This document shows, one piece after another, positions 19,623-29,296 of a stretch of 64,000 nt of DNA. The notes beneath the pieces are model-generated. The model did not search any database. It saw only the letters and a list, made by a program, of their open reading frames with translations, and had not been told where the DNA came from. Location of the stretch: contig NZ_ML142848.1 in NCBI RefSeq assembly GCF_004138485.1, forward strand, positions 1,214,640 through 1,278,639, written 5' to 3'. Position numbers and translations under genes: made by a program. This DNA comes from Peristeroidobacter soli. Lineage in GTDB: Bacteria; Pseudomonadota; Gammaproteobacteria; Steroidobacterales; Steroidobacteraceae. The stretch's first letter is position 1. The number at the start of each line of letters is the position of its first letter.

Positions 19623-20507
19623 TTGGATATCGAAGAGCTGCGGACATTTGTAGAAGTTGCTGACGCTGGCGGCGTTTCGCCCGCCGCCCGCCGGCTCGGC
19701 GTCGCCAAGTCCATCGTGAGTCGACGACTGCTCCGTCTCGAAGCGGAGCTCGGCGTCCAACTCCTGGCGCGAAACACCCGCGGTGCCGCCCTCACCGAAG
19801 CCGGACTTACGTTTCGAGACCATGCAGCCAGAGCGTGCGCTGAAATCGATGCGGCCCGGGAAACCATCCTGCCGACAGGCGACCTTCGCGGACGCTTGCG
19901 AATCGCCGCGCCGCTCTCTTTCGGCCCAACCCACTTTGCTGCCGTTCTCGCGAAGATGGCGCAACGTCACCCGCAGCTTCACATTCATACTTATTACAGC
20001 GATCGTTTCGTCGATGTCGTCGCGGAGGGTTTCGATTGTGCGATCCGGGTCGGCTATCTCCAGGACTCCACCTTGATTGCACGATGCGTCGGGCCGCTCT
20101 ATGGGAAGCTGGTCGCGAGCCCCAACTACATCAAAGCGCACGGTTCGCCGGAGACGCCGGAAGATCTCGCCGCTCATGAAGCCCTCATGCAAGGAACAGA
20201 GAGCTGGCAGTTCATGGATGGCGAGAATATCGTCACGGTTCATCCACGAGGACACTTCAAAGCCGACAACGGCACCGCGCTCCTTGCCGCGGCCGTTGCA
20301 GGGCTCGGCATCGCTTATCTTCCCAATGGACTCACCGATGAGTACGTGACATCCGGAGCGCTGGTCCCAGTCATGACGCGCTATCCGCCGCCACCGGCAG
20401 GTATCTATGTCATCCGCCCGCCGGGGAGCCATCCGTCACGAAAGGTACGCGTGCTCACGGAGTTGCTGATCGAATGTTTTGAACAGTCGGCGCACGAACC
20501 CCACTAA
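19623..20507 (+). CDS. LysR-family transcriptional regulator
   Basis: 294 residues from a TTG start. The N-terminal winged helix (ELRTFVEVADAGGVSPAARRLGVAKS, here abbreviated to its ends) and linker helix precede a periplasmic-binding-like effector domain (LRIAAPLSFGPTHF to AAAVAGLGIAYLP), typical of the CrgA/AaeR-like group. It is divergent from the isochorismatase-family gene with 135 bases between, the usual LysR arrangement for controlling a neighbouring catabolic gene. No clear T-N11-A box could be picked out in that GC-rich space. Confidence 0.92.
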   Translation: MDIEELRTFVEVADAGGVSPAARRLGVAKSIVSRRLLRLEAELGVQLLARNTRGAALTEAGLTFRDHAARACAEIDAARETILPTGDLRGRLRIAAPLSFGPTHFAAVLAKMAQRHPQLHIHTYYSDRFVDVVAEGFDCAIRVGYLQDSTLIARCVGPLYGKLVASPNYIKAHGSPETPEDLAAHEALMQGTESWQFMDGENIVTVHPRGHFKADNGTALLAAAVAGLGIAYLPNGLTDEYVTSGALVPVMTRYPPPPAGIYVIRPPGSHPSRKVRVLTELLIECFEQSAHEPH

Positions 20508-20558
20508 TTTTAAAATTCAGGGCGCAACCGCAGCCTGTTTAAGAGCACACTCTCCCCA

Positions 20559-20584
20559 GCTCAAAACGTCTCCAACCTTTGAGC
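20559..20584. promoter_or_regulatory. Inverted repeat upstream of the 115-residue protein gene
   Basis: Perfect 7-bp arms GCTCAAA and TTTGAGC are separated by 12 bases, 36 bases before the start at 20620. This could be an operator or an mRNA hairpin. It falls in a locally more AT-rich stretch that follows the LysR stop. Confidence 0.3.
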
Positions 20585-20619
20585 GCTCCTACTGAACCTT
20601 TCTGTCGAGAGTGCAATGC

Positions 20620-20967
20620 ATGAAACGTCGCAACTCACTCAAACCCACCGCAGACCCTCGCGCGCTCTACACAGCAACGGACGCCGCGACACCACCGCAG
20701 ACGCTGGACGAAGCCATCGAACGCGTGCGCTCCCTCCTGCTGGAGGTCCGCGCGATGCTCCATTGCTTGTCCGAGGTACTGCAGTACTCGGATGACGATG
20801 ACGGTGTCCTGCACGCGGAAGTCGCAGACGCAGCGGCGCGATGGATCAACGACTCCGCGGCAGATCTGGATATGGTGAAGCTGCGGCCGCTGATTGCGGC
20901 GATCAGAAAGCGGGAGGATGAGTCGGGGTCGGGTGGCTGTGGTTTGTATCAGCGCCTAAGTGCATGA
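20620..20967 (+). CDS. Hypothetical acidic helical protein
   Basis: 115 residues from ATG 20620 (an in-frame GTG at 20611 is possible). After a basic tail (MKRRNSLKP) it is acidic and helix-rich, with LDEAIERVRSLLLEVRAMLHCLSEVL and a run of aspartates (DDDD) in the middle. No family is recognised. The layout recalls the small DUF3077/DUF6124-like proteins of pseudomonads, but I see no diagnostic motif. It lies 100 bases upstream of the HEPN-type gene in the same direction, so a functional pair (for instance regulator or antitoxin with effector) is conceivable but unproven. Confidence 0.55.
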   Translation: MKRRNSLKPTADPRALYTATDAATPPQTLDEAIERVRSLLLEVRAMLHCLSEVLQYSDDDDGVLHAEVADAAARWINDSAADLDMVKLRPLIAAIRKREDESGSGGCGLYQRLSA

Positions 20968-21069
20968 GTTAACGCCAGATTGACCAGGAGATATGCTTGC
21001 CTTACTCTGCGTTCCCGCGCATATCCATAACATCCAAGAGCGCCAACGAATATCAAGCGGCCAATCCGT

Positions 21070-22890
21070 TTGGCTGTCTCCTTCGGGAACAGAGCAAGCG
21101 GTGCGGCCCCTTTCTTTGCGGTGCTCCGAGTGTGGCAACCTGCTAACTCAAGCGCACAGCCTCCAAATACTGTAACGCTGTTCATTGCCCAAGCCTGGCA
21201 TGAACTGCTCAACCCGCAGACTCCTGATACGTTCCAGGCGCGTGTGCTCGATTTGCCCATGCTGATTGATGAGCTGTCAGGAGTCGCCGAGCTGGCACGT
21301 GAAGATGAGCGCTGGTCAAACTACCTGCCAGCGATCGCAGCCGAGATAAAGGACAACCGACAGCAGGAGGCACCCTATCTCGCGCGAGATTCCCGCCTTG
21401 CCTCCGCCATCGACGCGGTGATCGCTACTATCGATTCTGACACCAGGTCCCCGAACGTCCTGCGCGAACGATCTCAAATCGCCCTGACTCTCCTGGGTGA
21501 CGTGCAAGCGCGGTGGCAGAAACACGCGCTTGAACTGGCGGCCGGCGACGGCCACCAGAAACAACTCTTGCTGCATCGCCTGTCAACGTTAGCGACGCAT
21601 GTCCTGGACCGAGGGCTGGAGGAAGAGTCGCTCGCAAAGATTCATGGCGACAACTGCAGGGGCACTCCAGCTCCATTTGTTGAATCAGCCACGGGCTGCA
21701 CGAGCGCCGGTCCGCGTAACTACACCTGCCTCCTCGCACTTTACGGAAGCCGGAGTGACCTCGCGGCTCTCATCGCCAATTCAAAGTTCACGCAGGTCGG
21801 CAAGGGCGCGGGAATTCGTCACGACGAGACATCGAAGCACTGGCATCAGGAGTACGGCGATCTATTCTTCGTCAGCTTTCCGTGCAGCGCGGTCTCGCGA
21901 CGGATGGCTGCCGAACAATCTCTCCAAGCTATATCGACATTGCTGAATGTCCAGAATCTTTACCACAACAGCGCTGACTTCAGAGCCGGAGCGAGGGTAC
22001 TCGTCTACGACCAGAACTACAGTGCGTTTTCCGTCGAAGTGAGTCCTGAAAAGCACTTCGGTCTCTTTCCGCGATCCGAATACCGGCGACTCAGCCGCGA
22101 AACCTACGCGCGAGTCGGACACCGCCTCGACGGACGCATCTCCAATGCACTGGAGTGCCATGCGTTGGCTCTCAGCGCCGATCATCCGAAAACAGCCATC
22201 ATCAATCTTTGGACCGCTCTGGAAACCATCACAGGATTCTTGGGAGCCAAAGCGACCGGCGCGCGAGTAGCCGATTGCATCGCGCCCATCATCGCGAGGC
22301 GTCGGGTCGATAAAATCGCCACCTACCTGGCGCTCTCGGTTCATTCGATGGCGCAATGGGATGGACGAGGCATCGATTCAACCTTCCTGCCGGCCTCATC
22401 GGAGAAATTCGTCGCGCCGGATGACATCCTTCGAGCGGTCACTGGGAAAGCAAACAATCCGGCAGTAGAGTACTTGCTGCAGAGAAGCGCCGAATATCCG
22501 CTGCTGGTGAACCGCTTGTTCACAGTCTGGCAGCAGTTCCACGACCCCAAGGCTCTTGCGGGGTCGCTTGCACAGTCCAGGAAAAGAGTCGAATGGCAGA
22601 TCTCTCGTATCTATCGTGCTCGAAACCTGTTGGTTCATCGTGGCGATCAAAGCAGGTACACGTGGAGGTTACTGCGCAACGCGCACTACTATGTTTCGTC
22701 TACCATCAGTCGCGTGCTGCACGATCTTCGTGATCAACCGCGCTGGACGGTCGATACATCGCTCGTGCATCAACAGCAACGCTACGACTACCTCCACGAC
22801 CAGCTATTCTCCAAGCAGGGCGCAACGATTGTGTTTTCTGACCTGCTTCTGCAAAAGACCCGCAATTCAGACACGAAGGTCTGGGCCTGA
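21070..22890 (+). CDS. Large protein with C-terminal HEPN (ApeA-like) ribonuclease-type domain
   Basis: About 606 residues, start uncertain. The listed TTG at 21070 has no ribosome site, the frame opens at 21031, and the first ATG is at residue 64. The N-terminal ~350 residues match nothing I know. The C-terminal part has WTALETITGFLG, a helical HEPN-like signature, and then RARNLLVHRG, giving the R-x4-H active-site motif (Arg518, His523) of HEPN endoribonucleases. Proteins with such C-terminal domains include the ApeA-type antiviral effectors. Codon use and base composition are less GC-biased than in flanking genes, in keeping with an accessory origin. An RNA-cleaving defence or toxin role is inference; a cellular RNase role is possible. 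Confidence 0.65.
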   Translation: MAVSFGNRASGAAPFFAVLRVWQPANSSAQPPNTVTLFIAQAWHELLNPQTPDTFQARVLDLPMLIDELSGVAELAREDERWSNYLPAIAAEIKDNRQQEAPYLARDSRLASAIDAVIATIDSDTRSPNVLRERSQIALTLLGDVQARWQKHALELAAGDGHQKQLLLHRLSTLATHVLDRGLEEESLAKIHGDNCRGTPAPFVESATGCTSAGPRNYTCLLALYGSRSDLAALIANSKFTQVGKGAGIRHDETSKHWHQEYGDLFFVSFPCSAVSRRMAAEQSLQAISTLLNVQNLYHNSADFRAGARVLVYDQNYSAFSVEVSPEKHFGLFPRSEYRRLSRETYARVGHRLDGRISNALECHALALSADHPKTAIINLWTALETITGFLGAKATGARVADCIAPIIARRRVDKIATYLALSVHSMAQWDGRGIDSTFLPASSEKFVAPDDILRAVTGKANNPAVEYLLQRSAEYPLLVNRLFTVWQQFHDPKALAGSLAQSRKRVEWQISRIYRARNLLVHRGDQSRYTWRLLRNAHYYVSSTISRVLHDLRDQPRWTVDTSLVHQQQRYDYLHDQLFSKQGATIVFSDLLLQKTRNSDTKVWA

Positions 22891-23006
22891 TTCCCAGCCG
22901 AAAGACTCGAGGCAGCTGCATAAAAATCAGCGAACCGGCCCATCCCTGCGCAAAATCTCCTCATCCGACTCTTGTTATGCTCGATCCAAAGCAGGGAGAT
23001 GGATCG

Positions 23007-23612
23007 ATGATGAAATACCTGGCGCTAGCGTTCGTTCTGTTCGCGGGCCCGACGCCTGCGCGGGCGACGTGGTCGGTAATCGCGCTGGATGCGCGTAGCG
23101 GTCAGGTGGTCATCGCGTCGGCGACCTGCGTTCGGCAAGAGGCATTTCCGAAGCGCGAGCCCAGCGCTGCGCGCGACTTGATGGATCTGCAGGCGGTGAT
23201 CGTGCCCGGCGGCACGCTGCTCGGCGATCAAGTGGTCTATCTGGCCGCGCTCGCATTCACCCGCGCCACCGGCACGCTAGCCGATCGCGTCATGGCCGCG
23301 ATGGAAGCGGCGGACGCCAACGGCGGGGACCACCGCTGCAATTGCGGATCGAACCCGATGGACTTCGTCCCCTGCGACAACAAGACGGCGCATGTTTCCT
23401 ACATCGCCATCGCGGAGAAAGACGACCCGCAGGGCGTCACTCACAACGATGGCAAATACTTTGCGTACATCAGCGTGATGGATAACGACATCAAGCGCGG
23501 CGAAAGCGGCAACCCGGTACGCACGCTTCGTATGCGCTACGACGCGTGGGTGAAATCCGGCTCGCCGCGACTGGCGCCACCGCCGCCGACGCTGTATCAA
23601 CCGAAGACCTGA
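23007..23612 (+). CDS. DUF1028-family secreted protein with internal deletion
   Basis: 201 residues with a signal peptide (about 1-20, ending PARA). ATG 23007 follows AGGGAG at good spacing and is preferred to ATG 22977. TWSVIALDARSGQVVIASATC starts the Ntn-hydrolase-like DUF1028 fold, and GTLADRVMAAMEAADANGGD with RCNCGSNP and LRMRYDAWV is the usual C-terminal part. From memory, related proteins have some 90-110 more residues between the VIVPG strand and the AFTRATG helix. Here the two are joined at about residue 70. The frame is kept, so either a shortened protein is made or the gene is on its way to loss. The biochemical function of the family is unknown. Confidence 0.75.
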   Translation: MMKYLALAFVLFAGPTPARATWSVIALDARSGQVVIASATCVRQEAFPKREPSAARDLMDLQAVIVPGGTLLGDQVVYLAALAFTRATGTLADRVMAAMEAADANGGDHRCNCGSNPMDFVPCDNKTAHVSYIAIAEKDDPQGVTHNDGKYFAYISVMDNDIKRGESGNPVRTLRMRYDAWVKSGSPRLAPPPPTLYQPKT

Positions 23613-23808
23613 GACGCGAGGCTAGCCGCCCGCCGGCAACTGCGCCCGGTTATCTGGAACGCGCCGGTACGCCGACGCATCCAGACGAGTTGGAAAGCTC
23701 ACATCATCGCATCGTGTTTTTTATGGGGACGATTGGGCAAGCCGTTGCCAGATGAGCGCCTGCGTCGAAGCAATGAATGGAGACAATCGGCATCTCCCCT
23801 CCCAGCGA

Positions 23809-24504
23809 TCAGCGCGCCCCATTGAGACAGCGCTTCAAGGCATCCCGGGCCGCGAGTCCCGAGTGCCAGGCGATGTCCGCAATGGACTGCCCCTGGTACT
23901 GCACCTCAAAGCTCCAGTTGTCCTCCATACCCGCCATCAGTGCATCGATGCTCGGTACGGCAAACGCAATCATCGGCCGCGCAGTCGCGCCCACAGTCAT
24001 GAACACTGCGTTCAGCGTTGCGGGGGCCTCGTTGCCCTGCTTCAAGGTCACCAACACTTTCTGCCCGGCTTGCAACTTGGGAAACTGGTGATCGTCCATC
24101 AATGGCGCGAAGGCAAGTAGGGCTCCGCGGTAGTCCCCGCCCGGCCCGAACAACGTCACTGTCATGCCTTCCTTGAACGAGTCCTCGCCACCGACCTGAG
24201 GCTCGCGCTTGGCGCGAAGAAACGTCGCGGCGCAGAACTCTCCGGCTTTCGCCTGGGAGTTGGCCTGCATGAACTCCCACCACCCGGCGAGGATTTTTTC
24301 CCGGTACTGCCGCGCTTCTTCTTTATTGAGCTCGAGGATGCGCTTGGGGTCGAGTTGCTTCTGCGACTTGTCCATCACGGAACCGAGCACATCGAAAGCC
24401 TCCGCCGGCGCGGGCGCCGCTCCCTGACAGGGAGCGGCGACGAGGGCGGCCAGCATGCCCGTGGCCCACAGGAGTTTTCCGAGCATCGTTGTTTCGCCGG
24501 TCAT
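23809..24504 (-). CDS. Hypothetical secreted protein
   Basis: 231 residues with a signal peptide ending near PCQGAAPAPA. The ATG overlaps the stop of the upstream gene (ATGA at 24501-24504). A second ATG at 24486 would also keep the signal peptide. The mature part has a helical region rich in Lys/Glu and Gln (KSQKQLDPKRILELNKEE), then a probable beta-rich part (EGMTVTLFGPGG, KVLVTLKQG). No family or catalytic motif is recognised. It is the second gene of a pair with the secreted protein encoded at 24501-25706. Confidence 0.75.
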   Translation of the reverse strand: MTGETTMLGKLLWATGMLAALVAAPCQGAAPAPAEAFDVLGSVMDKSQKQLDPKRILELNKEEARQYREKILAGWWEFMQANSQAKAGEFCAATFLRAKREPQVGGEDSFKEGMTVTLFGPGGDYRGALLAFAPLMDDHQFPKLQAGQKVLVTLKQGNEAPATLNAVFMTVGATARPMIAFAVPSIDALMAGMEDNWSFEVQYQGQSIADIAWHSGLAARDALKRCLNGAR

Positions 24505-25706
24505 CGCGACGCCTCTTTCGCCAGATCGTCACAAAGCATTCGCTGTCTGCCCAATCCCGCGTCCTCATAAGTCGATCGCACCAGGATGTCGTCGACCAGC
24601 CAGGCCCCGGCGCCGTCCTGTTTGGTTTTGAATTCGACGAAACACTCCGCATACCCGCCGGCCTCGCCACCGATCACTGCCCCTTGCGCGCCGATCACGG
24701 TCACGCCCGGCTTTTCCCAGTACTTCGTGTAGCGCAGAAACCGGCTGTCGCCGGCTTGATTGAAATCGGGATTGCCCATGACCTTGACCACGTCTTCCTC
24801 GGGCCTGCCTTTCCAGAGAATCAAGAGATTGGATTCGATCGGGGTGATCTTCTTGCCGTCGGGGCGGGTGGTATTCTTTCTGGCCGCCATTTCCGCCTGA
24901 CTCTTCTTGATGCCCGCCAGCAGGCTGTTCTTGGCCGCTTCGATGGTGGGGGCAGCACTGGCCTGCATTTCCTCGAGCTTCCGCAGGGCCGCCGCCTTTT
25001 CCTCCTCGGTGGGCTTTCTGCTCCATTTACCGCTGGGATCCGGCCGCTTGCCGGCGACGACCTGCTCGTACCAGAACTGGTTCCAGGCGAAATCCAGAAA
25101 CTCCGGCGCAAGCGTCGCGCCGATCAGCGCCATGTCGGAGGGCAAGCCGAGCCGGGCAATCTTCTCCCCGAAGCCCTTGAAGTCGAAATCCTCGCCCTGG
25201 ATCGACTGGTGCAAGGCCTGGTCGATGTCGATGTGGTTGCAGGCAATGGCGCCGGCCCGGGACAGCATGGTGGCATCCGAGGTCTTCCAGTCGCTGACGG
25301 GAACAGGTTCGGATTGCAGATCCGAGCGCCGCAACTGGTAGCTCCCAGGCCCGATGCGGAACGTCACCGCGTCGCCCGCGCGGACCTTCTGCTTATTGGC
25401 GGTCAGCTTGTAGCTCGACATATCCATCGAGTACGCCGCCGGACACTGAAACTGCAGTTTCATGTGGACGAACTCGGGCTTCTTCGCGCTCTCATACACC
25501 GCGGTGACGTCGAGCTCACGGGTTTCGATCGGCCCCATGATCTGGTCGGGCGGAGTGCGATTGGTGATCGTACGCAGGTCCGCGAAGTACAGTTCGCGGT
25601 CACCCACCTCGCCTTGATATTGCAGAATGATCCCGAAAGCGTGCGCCTCTAATGGAAGCAGGAGCGAGGCCACTGACAACAGAAACACCCTGCGCATCGT
25701 CTTCAC
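24501..25706 (-). CDS. Hypothetical secreted protein with BamE/SmpA-like segment
   Basis: 401 residues from a GTG at 25706 preceded by GAGGGGG. A clear signal peptide (VFLLSVASLLLPLEAHA) leads into a beta-rich first half (VGDRELYFADLRTI), a Lys/Glu/Ala-rich helix (about 225-280) and a segment LLILWKGRPEEDVVKVMGNPD followed by RFLRYTKYW. The last resembles the BamE/SmpA-type small lipoprotein fold, in which a ligand-gated G-P-D turn follows a helix. No catalytic motif is seen. It is translationally coupled to the secreted protein downstream. The role is unknown, possibly cell-envelope. Confidence 0.75.
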   Translation of the reverse strand: MKTMRRVFLLSVASLLLPLEAHAFGIILQYQGEVGDRELYFADLRTITNRTPPDQIMGPIETRELDVTAVYESAKKPEFVHMKLQFQCPAAYSMDMSSYKLTANKQKVRAGDAVTFRIGPGSYQLRRSDLQSEPVPVSDWKTSDATMLSRAGAIACNHIDIDQALHQSIQGEDFDFKGFGEKIARLGLPSDMALIGATLAPEFLDFAWNQFWYEQVVAGKRPDPSGKWSRKPTEEEKAAALRKLEEMQASAAPTIEAAKNSLLAGIKKSQAEMAARKNTTRPDGKKITPIESNLLILWKGRPEEDVVKVMGNPDFNQAGDSRFLRYTKYWEKPGVTVIGAQGAVIGGEAGGYAECFVEFKTKQDGAGAWLVDDILVRSTYEDAGLGRQRMLCDDLAKEASR

Positions 25707-25818
25707 GCACTTTCCCCCTCACGGCAGTACCGGTCAACGCAATCAAAAACCCGGATTACAGGGCAACCGCACAGAATCGGGTAGCTGTCAGATCTTACAG
25801 GCCGCTGTCGCAGCCGAT

Positions 25819-26550
25819 TCAAAACGGATGCGGATTGATCAATCCGCGCAGGATGGCGCGTGCGATGGCGTGCTGGCGGTTGCAGACATCCAGCTTGATC
25901 ATGGAGTTATTGAGGTGGAAATTGACGGTACGCTCCGACATGCGGAGCAGCTGGCCGATCTCCCAGGAGGTCTTGCCGTCGGCAGCCCATCGCAGGCATT
26001 CGGCCTCGCGTGGGGTCAACACTTGCGGCGGTTCGGAGTCCGTGCTGACCAGCACGCGACGTACCGCTTCATGCACATGCCCCGCCAACATTTGCACGAA
26101 GGGCAAGGCCTGCCGCGTTATTTCCCGCGCTCCGGCATCGTTGCGATCGACCGAAAAACTGAGGATGCCGAGTTCGCCGTGAGGACTGTGGATGGGCATG
26201 CTGATGCCGGACCTGAGACCGAAGTCGGCGGCTTCGTTCATGACTTGCGAGGGCAGCGACCGCGGCTTGTACGCCAGGGCGTGCCACTCGACGGGAACGA
26301 CATGCTGAGCGCAGTGGATGACCGCCGGGTCGCTCGCGGCATAGCCGCTTTCCCAGTAGTGGTCGAGCCACGCATCGGGATAGCCCTTGAGCATGATGAC
26401 GCGCGCCTCGGCGAATTGGGTCGGAATCCTCAGCGCGTAGACGAAGAAATTGAATCCCAGTTGTTTGGCGTACGAGGCGCACAGCGCGGTGATTTCTTCG
26501 ATGCCGTCGACTGACGAAAAGCGTTGTGAGGTGTCGTGGAAGAAATTCAT
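25819..26550 (-). CDS. LuxR-type acyl-homoserine-lactone receptor (solo)
   Basis: 243 residues with an N-terminal autoinducer-binding domain and C-terminal LuxR helix-turn-helix. All six residues conserved in TraR/LuxR-type binding pockets are present: Trp61, Tyr65, Asp74, Pro75, Trp89 and Gly115. The HTH has LTPREAECLRWAADGKTSWE with the conserved Glu, Leu and Gly. The protein therefore looks competent to bind an acyl-homoserine lactone or related signal. No luxI-type synthase is in the window. It begins four bases after the stop of the PrpD gene in the same direction, so it is probably transcribed with prpC-prpD. Confidence 0.92.
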   Translation of the reverse strand: MNFFHDTSQRFSSVDGIEEITALCASYAKQLGFNFFVYALRIPTQFAEARVIMLKGYPDAWLDHYWESGYAASDPAVIHCAQHVVPVEWHALAYKPRSLPSQVMNEAADFGLRSGISMPIHSPHGELGILSFSVDRNDAGAREITRQALPFVQMLAGHVHEAVRRVLVSTDSEPPQVLTPREAECLRWAADGKTSWEIGQLLRMSERTVNFHLNNSMIKLDVCNRQHAIARAILRGLINPHPF

Positions 26551-26553
26551 CGG

Positions 26554-28008
26554 TCAGCGGTTCTTCACCAAGCCCGCCACAAACTCCTGCACCGACATCT
26601 TCTCCAGCCTCCCCCGATCCGCGAACATCGCCTTGATCGCCTCAGCCTGCTTCGGCGCGAACAGCTCCGTAACGGCCGCCTCGAACTTCTGCACGAGCAC
26701 TGGCATGCCCTCCGCACGACGCTTGCGATGACCCAAGGGATAGTCGACCTGCACCCGCTCCGTGCGAGTCCCATCCTTGAAGAACACCTGTACCGCATTC
26801 CCGATCGCCCGCTTATCCGGCGCGTAGTACTCCTCCGTGAAGGTCGTGTTCTCACTCACGACCATCTTCCCTCTCAACACATCGATGCGCGGATCACTCG
26901 CCACAGCATCCTCATAGTCCGACGCCTGCAGCCGGCCGAAGATCAGCGCAATCGCGGTCATGTACTGAATGCAGTGATCGCGGTCGGCGGGATTGTTCAG
27001 AGGCCCGGTCTTGTCGATGATGCGGACGCCCGACTCCTGCGTCTCGATCACCACGCGTTCGATATTCTCGATGTGACGTTTCACCTGCGGGTGCAGCTTC
27101 ATCGCCGCTTCAACGGCTGTCTGGCCGTGGAACTCCGCGGGGAAGGAAATCTTGAACAGGATGTTTTCCATCACGTAGCTGCCGAAGGGCTGAGGGAACG
27201 ACAGCGCCTTGCCCCTCATCAACACATCCTGGAATCCCCACGTCGAGGCCGTGACCGCCGATGGATAGCCCATCTCGTCCACCATCGCCATCAACGCATG
27301 ACGCACAGCCCGGCTGGTCGCATCACCCGCCGCCCAGCTCTTCCGCGATCCGGTATTCGGAGCATGTCGATAGGTCCGTAACGCGCCGCCATCCACGAAC
27401 GCATTGGAAACCGCATTGATCACCTGTTCACGTGAGCCGCCGAGCATGGCGGTAGTCACAGCAGTGGACGCAAGGCGAACCAACAGAACGTGATCCAACC
27501 CAACCCGATTGAAACTATTCTCCAGCGCACCGACCCCCTGGATCTCATGCGCCTTGATCATCGCCGTGAGCAAGTCTCTCACGCGCAGCGTCGTCTTGCC
27601 CTGCGCCCCGCTCCGGCGAGCCAGGAAATCAGCGACTGCGAGAATGCCGCCGAGGTTGTCGGAAGGATGGCCCCACTCCGCGGCCAACCAGGTGTCGTTG
27701 AAGTCGAGCCAGCGAACCATCGAGCCGATATTGAACGCCGCCTGCACCGGGTCGAGCTCATAGCTCGTGCCCGGCACTCGCGAGCCGCCGGGCATCACCG
27801 CGCCCGGCACCACCGGCCCCAGCAACTTCGTGCACGCAGGATACTGCAAAGCCTGGAAGCCGCAGGCCAATGTATCCATCAAGCAGTAGTAAGCGGTCTC
27901 GTAAGCCGCTTCGCTGTCGATCTGATACGACAGCACGTACTCGGCGATCGCGGTGAGTATCGGATCCGGCGCCGGACGTTGCGCCGACTTGAGATCGTGA
28001 TGGGCCAT
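26554..28008 (-). CDS. prpD: 2-methylcitrate dehydratase PrpD
   Basis: 484 residues, the normal PrpD length. It has the MmgE/PrpD all-helical N-terminal domain ([38 protein letters not shown], here cut to its two ends) and C-terminal domain ([18 protein letters not shown]). The enzyme dehydrates 2-methylcitrate to cis-2-methylaconitate in propionyl-CoA disposal. The start overlaps the prpC stop by one base (TAATG), so the two are co-translated. Methylisocitrate lyase (prpB) and acnD/prpF are not in the window, and a LuxR receptor follows where they might be expected. Confidence 0.93.
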   Translation of the reverse strand: MAHHDLKSAQRPAPDPILTAIAEYVLSYQIDSEAAYETAYYCLMDTLACGFQALQYPACTKLLGPVVPGAVMPGGSRVPGTSYELDPVQAAFNIGSMVRWLDFNDTWLAAEWGHPSDNLGGILAVADFLARRSGAQGKTTLRVRDLLTAMIKAHEIQGVGALENSFNRVGLDHVLLVRLASTAVTTAMLGGSREQVINAVSNAFVDGGALRTYRHAPNTGSRKSWAAGDATSRAVRHALMAMVDEMGYPSAVTASTWGFQDVLMRGKALSFPQPFGSYVMENILFKISFPAEFHGQTAVEAAMKLHPQVKRHIENIERVVIETQESGVRIIDKTGPLNNPADRDHCIQYMTAIALIFGRLQASDYEDAVASDPRIDVLRGKMVVSENTTFTEEYYAPDKRAIGNAVQVFFKDGTRTERVQVDYPLGHRKRRAEGMPVLVQKFEAAVTELFAPKQAEAIKAMFADRGRLEKMSVQEFVAGLVKNR

Positions 28009-29165
28009 TACTTCCTCTGATCCAGCGGCACGAACTTCAGATTCTCCGGGCCGGTGTAATTCGCGCTCGGGCGGATGATCTTGCCGTCCTCGCGCTGTTC
28101 GATCACGTGCGCGGCCCAGCCGGTCGTGCGGGCGATGACGAACAACGGAGTAAACATCGCGGTCGGCACGCCCATCAGGTTGTAGGAGACCGCCGAGTAC
28201 CAGTCCAGGTTCGGGAACATGTTCTTGATCTCTCTCATCGTCTTTTCCAGACGCGCGGCGACGTCGAACATCTTGCTGTCGCCCGCTTCCTGCGCCAGCT
28301 TCTGGGCGACGTTCTTGATGACCTCGTTGCGCGGATCGGAGATCGTATAGACCGGATGACCGAAACCGATGATCACTTCCTTGTTCGCCACGCGCTTGCG
28401 GATGTCCTCATCGGCTTGTTCGGGCGAGTCATAGCGCTGCTGGATTTCGAACGCGACTTCATTCGCGCCGCCGTGCTTCGGCCCGCGCAAGGCGCCGATC
28501 GCGCCCGTGATGGCCGAATACATATCCGAGCCGGTGCCCGCGATGACGCGAGCAGCAAACGTCGACGCGTTGAACTCGTGCTCGGCATAAAGAATGAGCG
28601 ACGTATGCATCGCATGCACCCACTCACGCGACGGCGTCTCCTGATGCAACAGATGCAGGAAGTGACCGCCGATCGAATCGTCGTCGGTATCCACATCGAT
28701 GCGACGACCGTGATGGCTGTAGTGATACCAATAGGTGAGCATGGAGCCGAGGCTGGCGATGAGCCGGTCGGCGATATCACGGGCCGCTGCAGCCGCGTGA
28801 TGTTCGGGCTCCGGAAGAATGCAGCCCAACGTCGACACACCGGTACGCATGACATCCATCGGATGAGCGCCGGCGGGAATCTGCTCGAGCACCGACTTGA
28901 GCGCGGCAGGCAGGCCACGCAGACGTGACAGCTTCGCTTTGTAGCCGGCGAGCTCGGCGTGATTCGGCAGTTTGCCGTGAATCAGCAGGTACGCGATTTC
29001 CTCGAACTCGCAGCTCTTGGCGATATCGAGGATGTCATAACCCCGATAGTGCAGATCGTTGCCGCTGCGGCCGACGGTGCACAGTGCGGTATTTCCAGCA
29101 GTCACACCGGACAGTGCGACGGATTTCTTCGGCTTGAAACCTGCGTTCGAAGATGCTTCGGTCAT
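28008..29165 (-). CDS. prpC: 2-methylcitrate synthase PrpC
   Basis: 385 residues from ATG 29165, preceded by a GGGGG-rich ribosome site. The longer frame to 29327 is not conserved-looking. Citrate-synthase active-site segments are visible: GPKHGGANE (catalytic His), GFGHPVY (His) and [14 protein letters not shown] (Asp). Length and the tight coupling to prpD favour 2-methylcitrate synthase (propionyl-CoA plus oxaloacetate) over housekeeping citrate synthase. It heads the operon prpC-prpD-luxR, and a 164-base space separates it from the upstream reductase gene. Confidence 0.92.
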   Translation of the reverse strand: MTEASSNAGFKPKKSVALSGVTAGNTALCTVGRSGNDLHYRGYDILDIAKSCEFEEIAYLLIHGKLPNHAELAGYKAKLSRLRGLPAALKSVLEQIPAGAHPMDVMRTGVSTLGCILPEPEHHAAAAARDIADRLIASLGSMLTYWYHYSHHGRRIDVDTDDDSIGGHFLHLLHQETPSREWVHAMHTSLILYAEHEFNASTFAARVIAGTGSDMYSAITGAIGALRGPKHGGANEVAFEIQQRYDSPEQADEDIRKRVANKEVIIGFGHPVYTISDPRNEVIKNVAQKLAQEAGDSKMFDVAARLEKTMREIKNMFPNLDWYSAVSYNLMGVPTAMFTPLFVIARTTGWAAHVIEQREDGKIIRPSANYTGPENLKFVPLDQRK

Positions 29166-29296
29166 CGCGAGCCCCCTGACGATTGCTCTGAATAAATTCC
29201 CTGGCGAGCCGCGCTGGAAATGCGCAGAGCGCAGCACTGCCGCTACTTTGCCACACTGGCCAGTCCGGCACGTGCGAACAATGGGGTATTGCCGAA

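Noticed and set aside
18822-20432. 536-residue minus-strand frame treated as one protein
   Set aside because: Only the part from 19487 down is isochorismatase-like. The upstream portion is antisense to the LysR gene and has no motifs.
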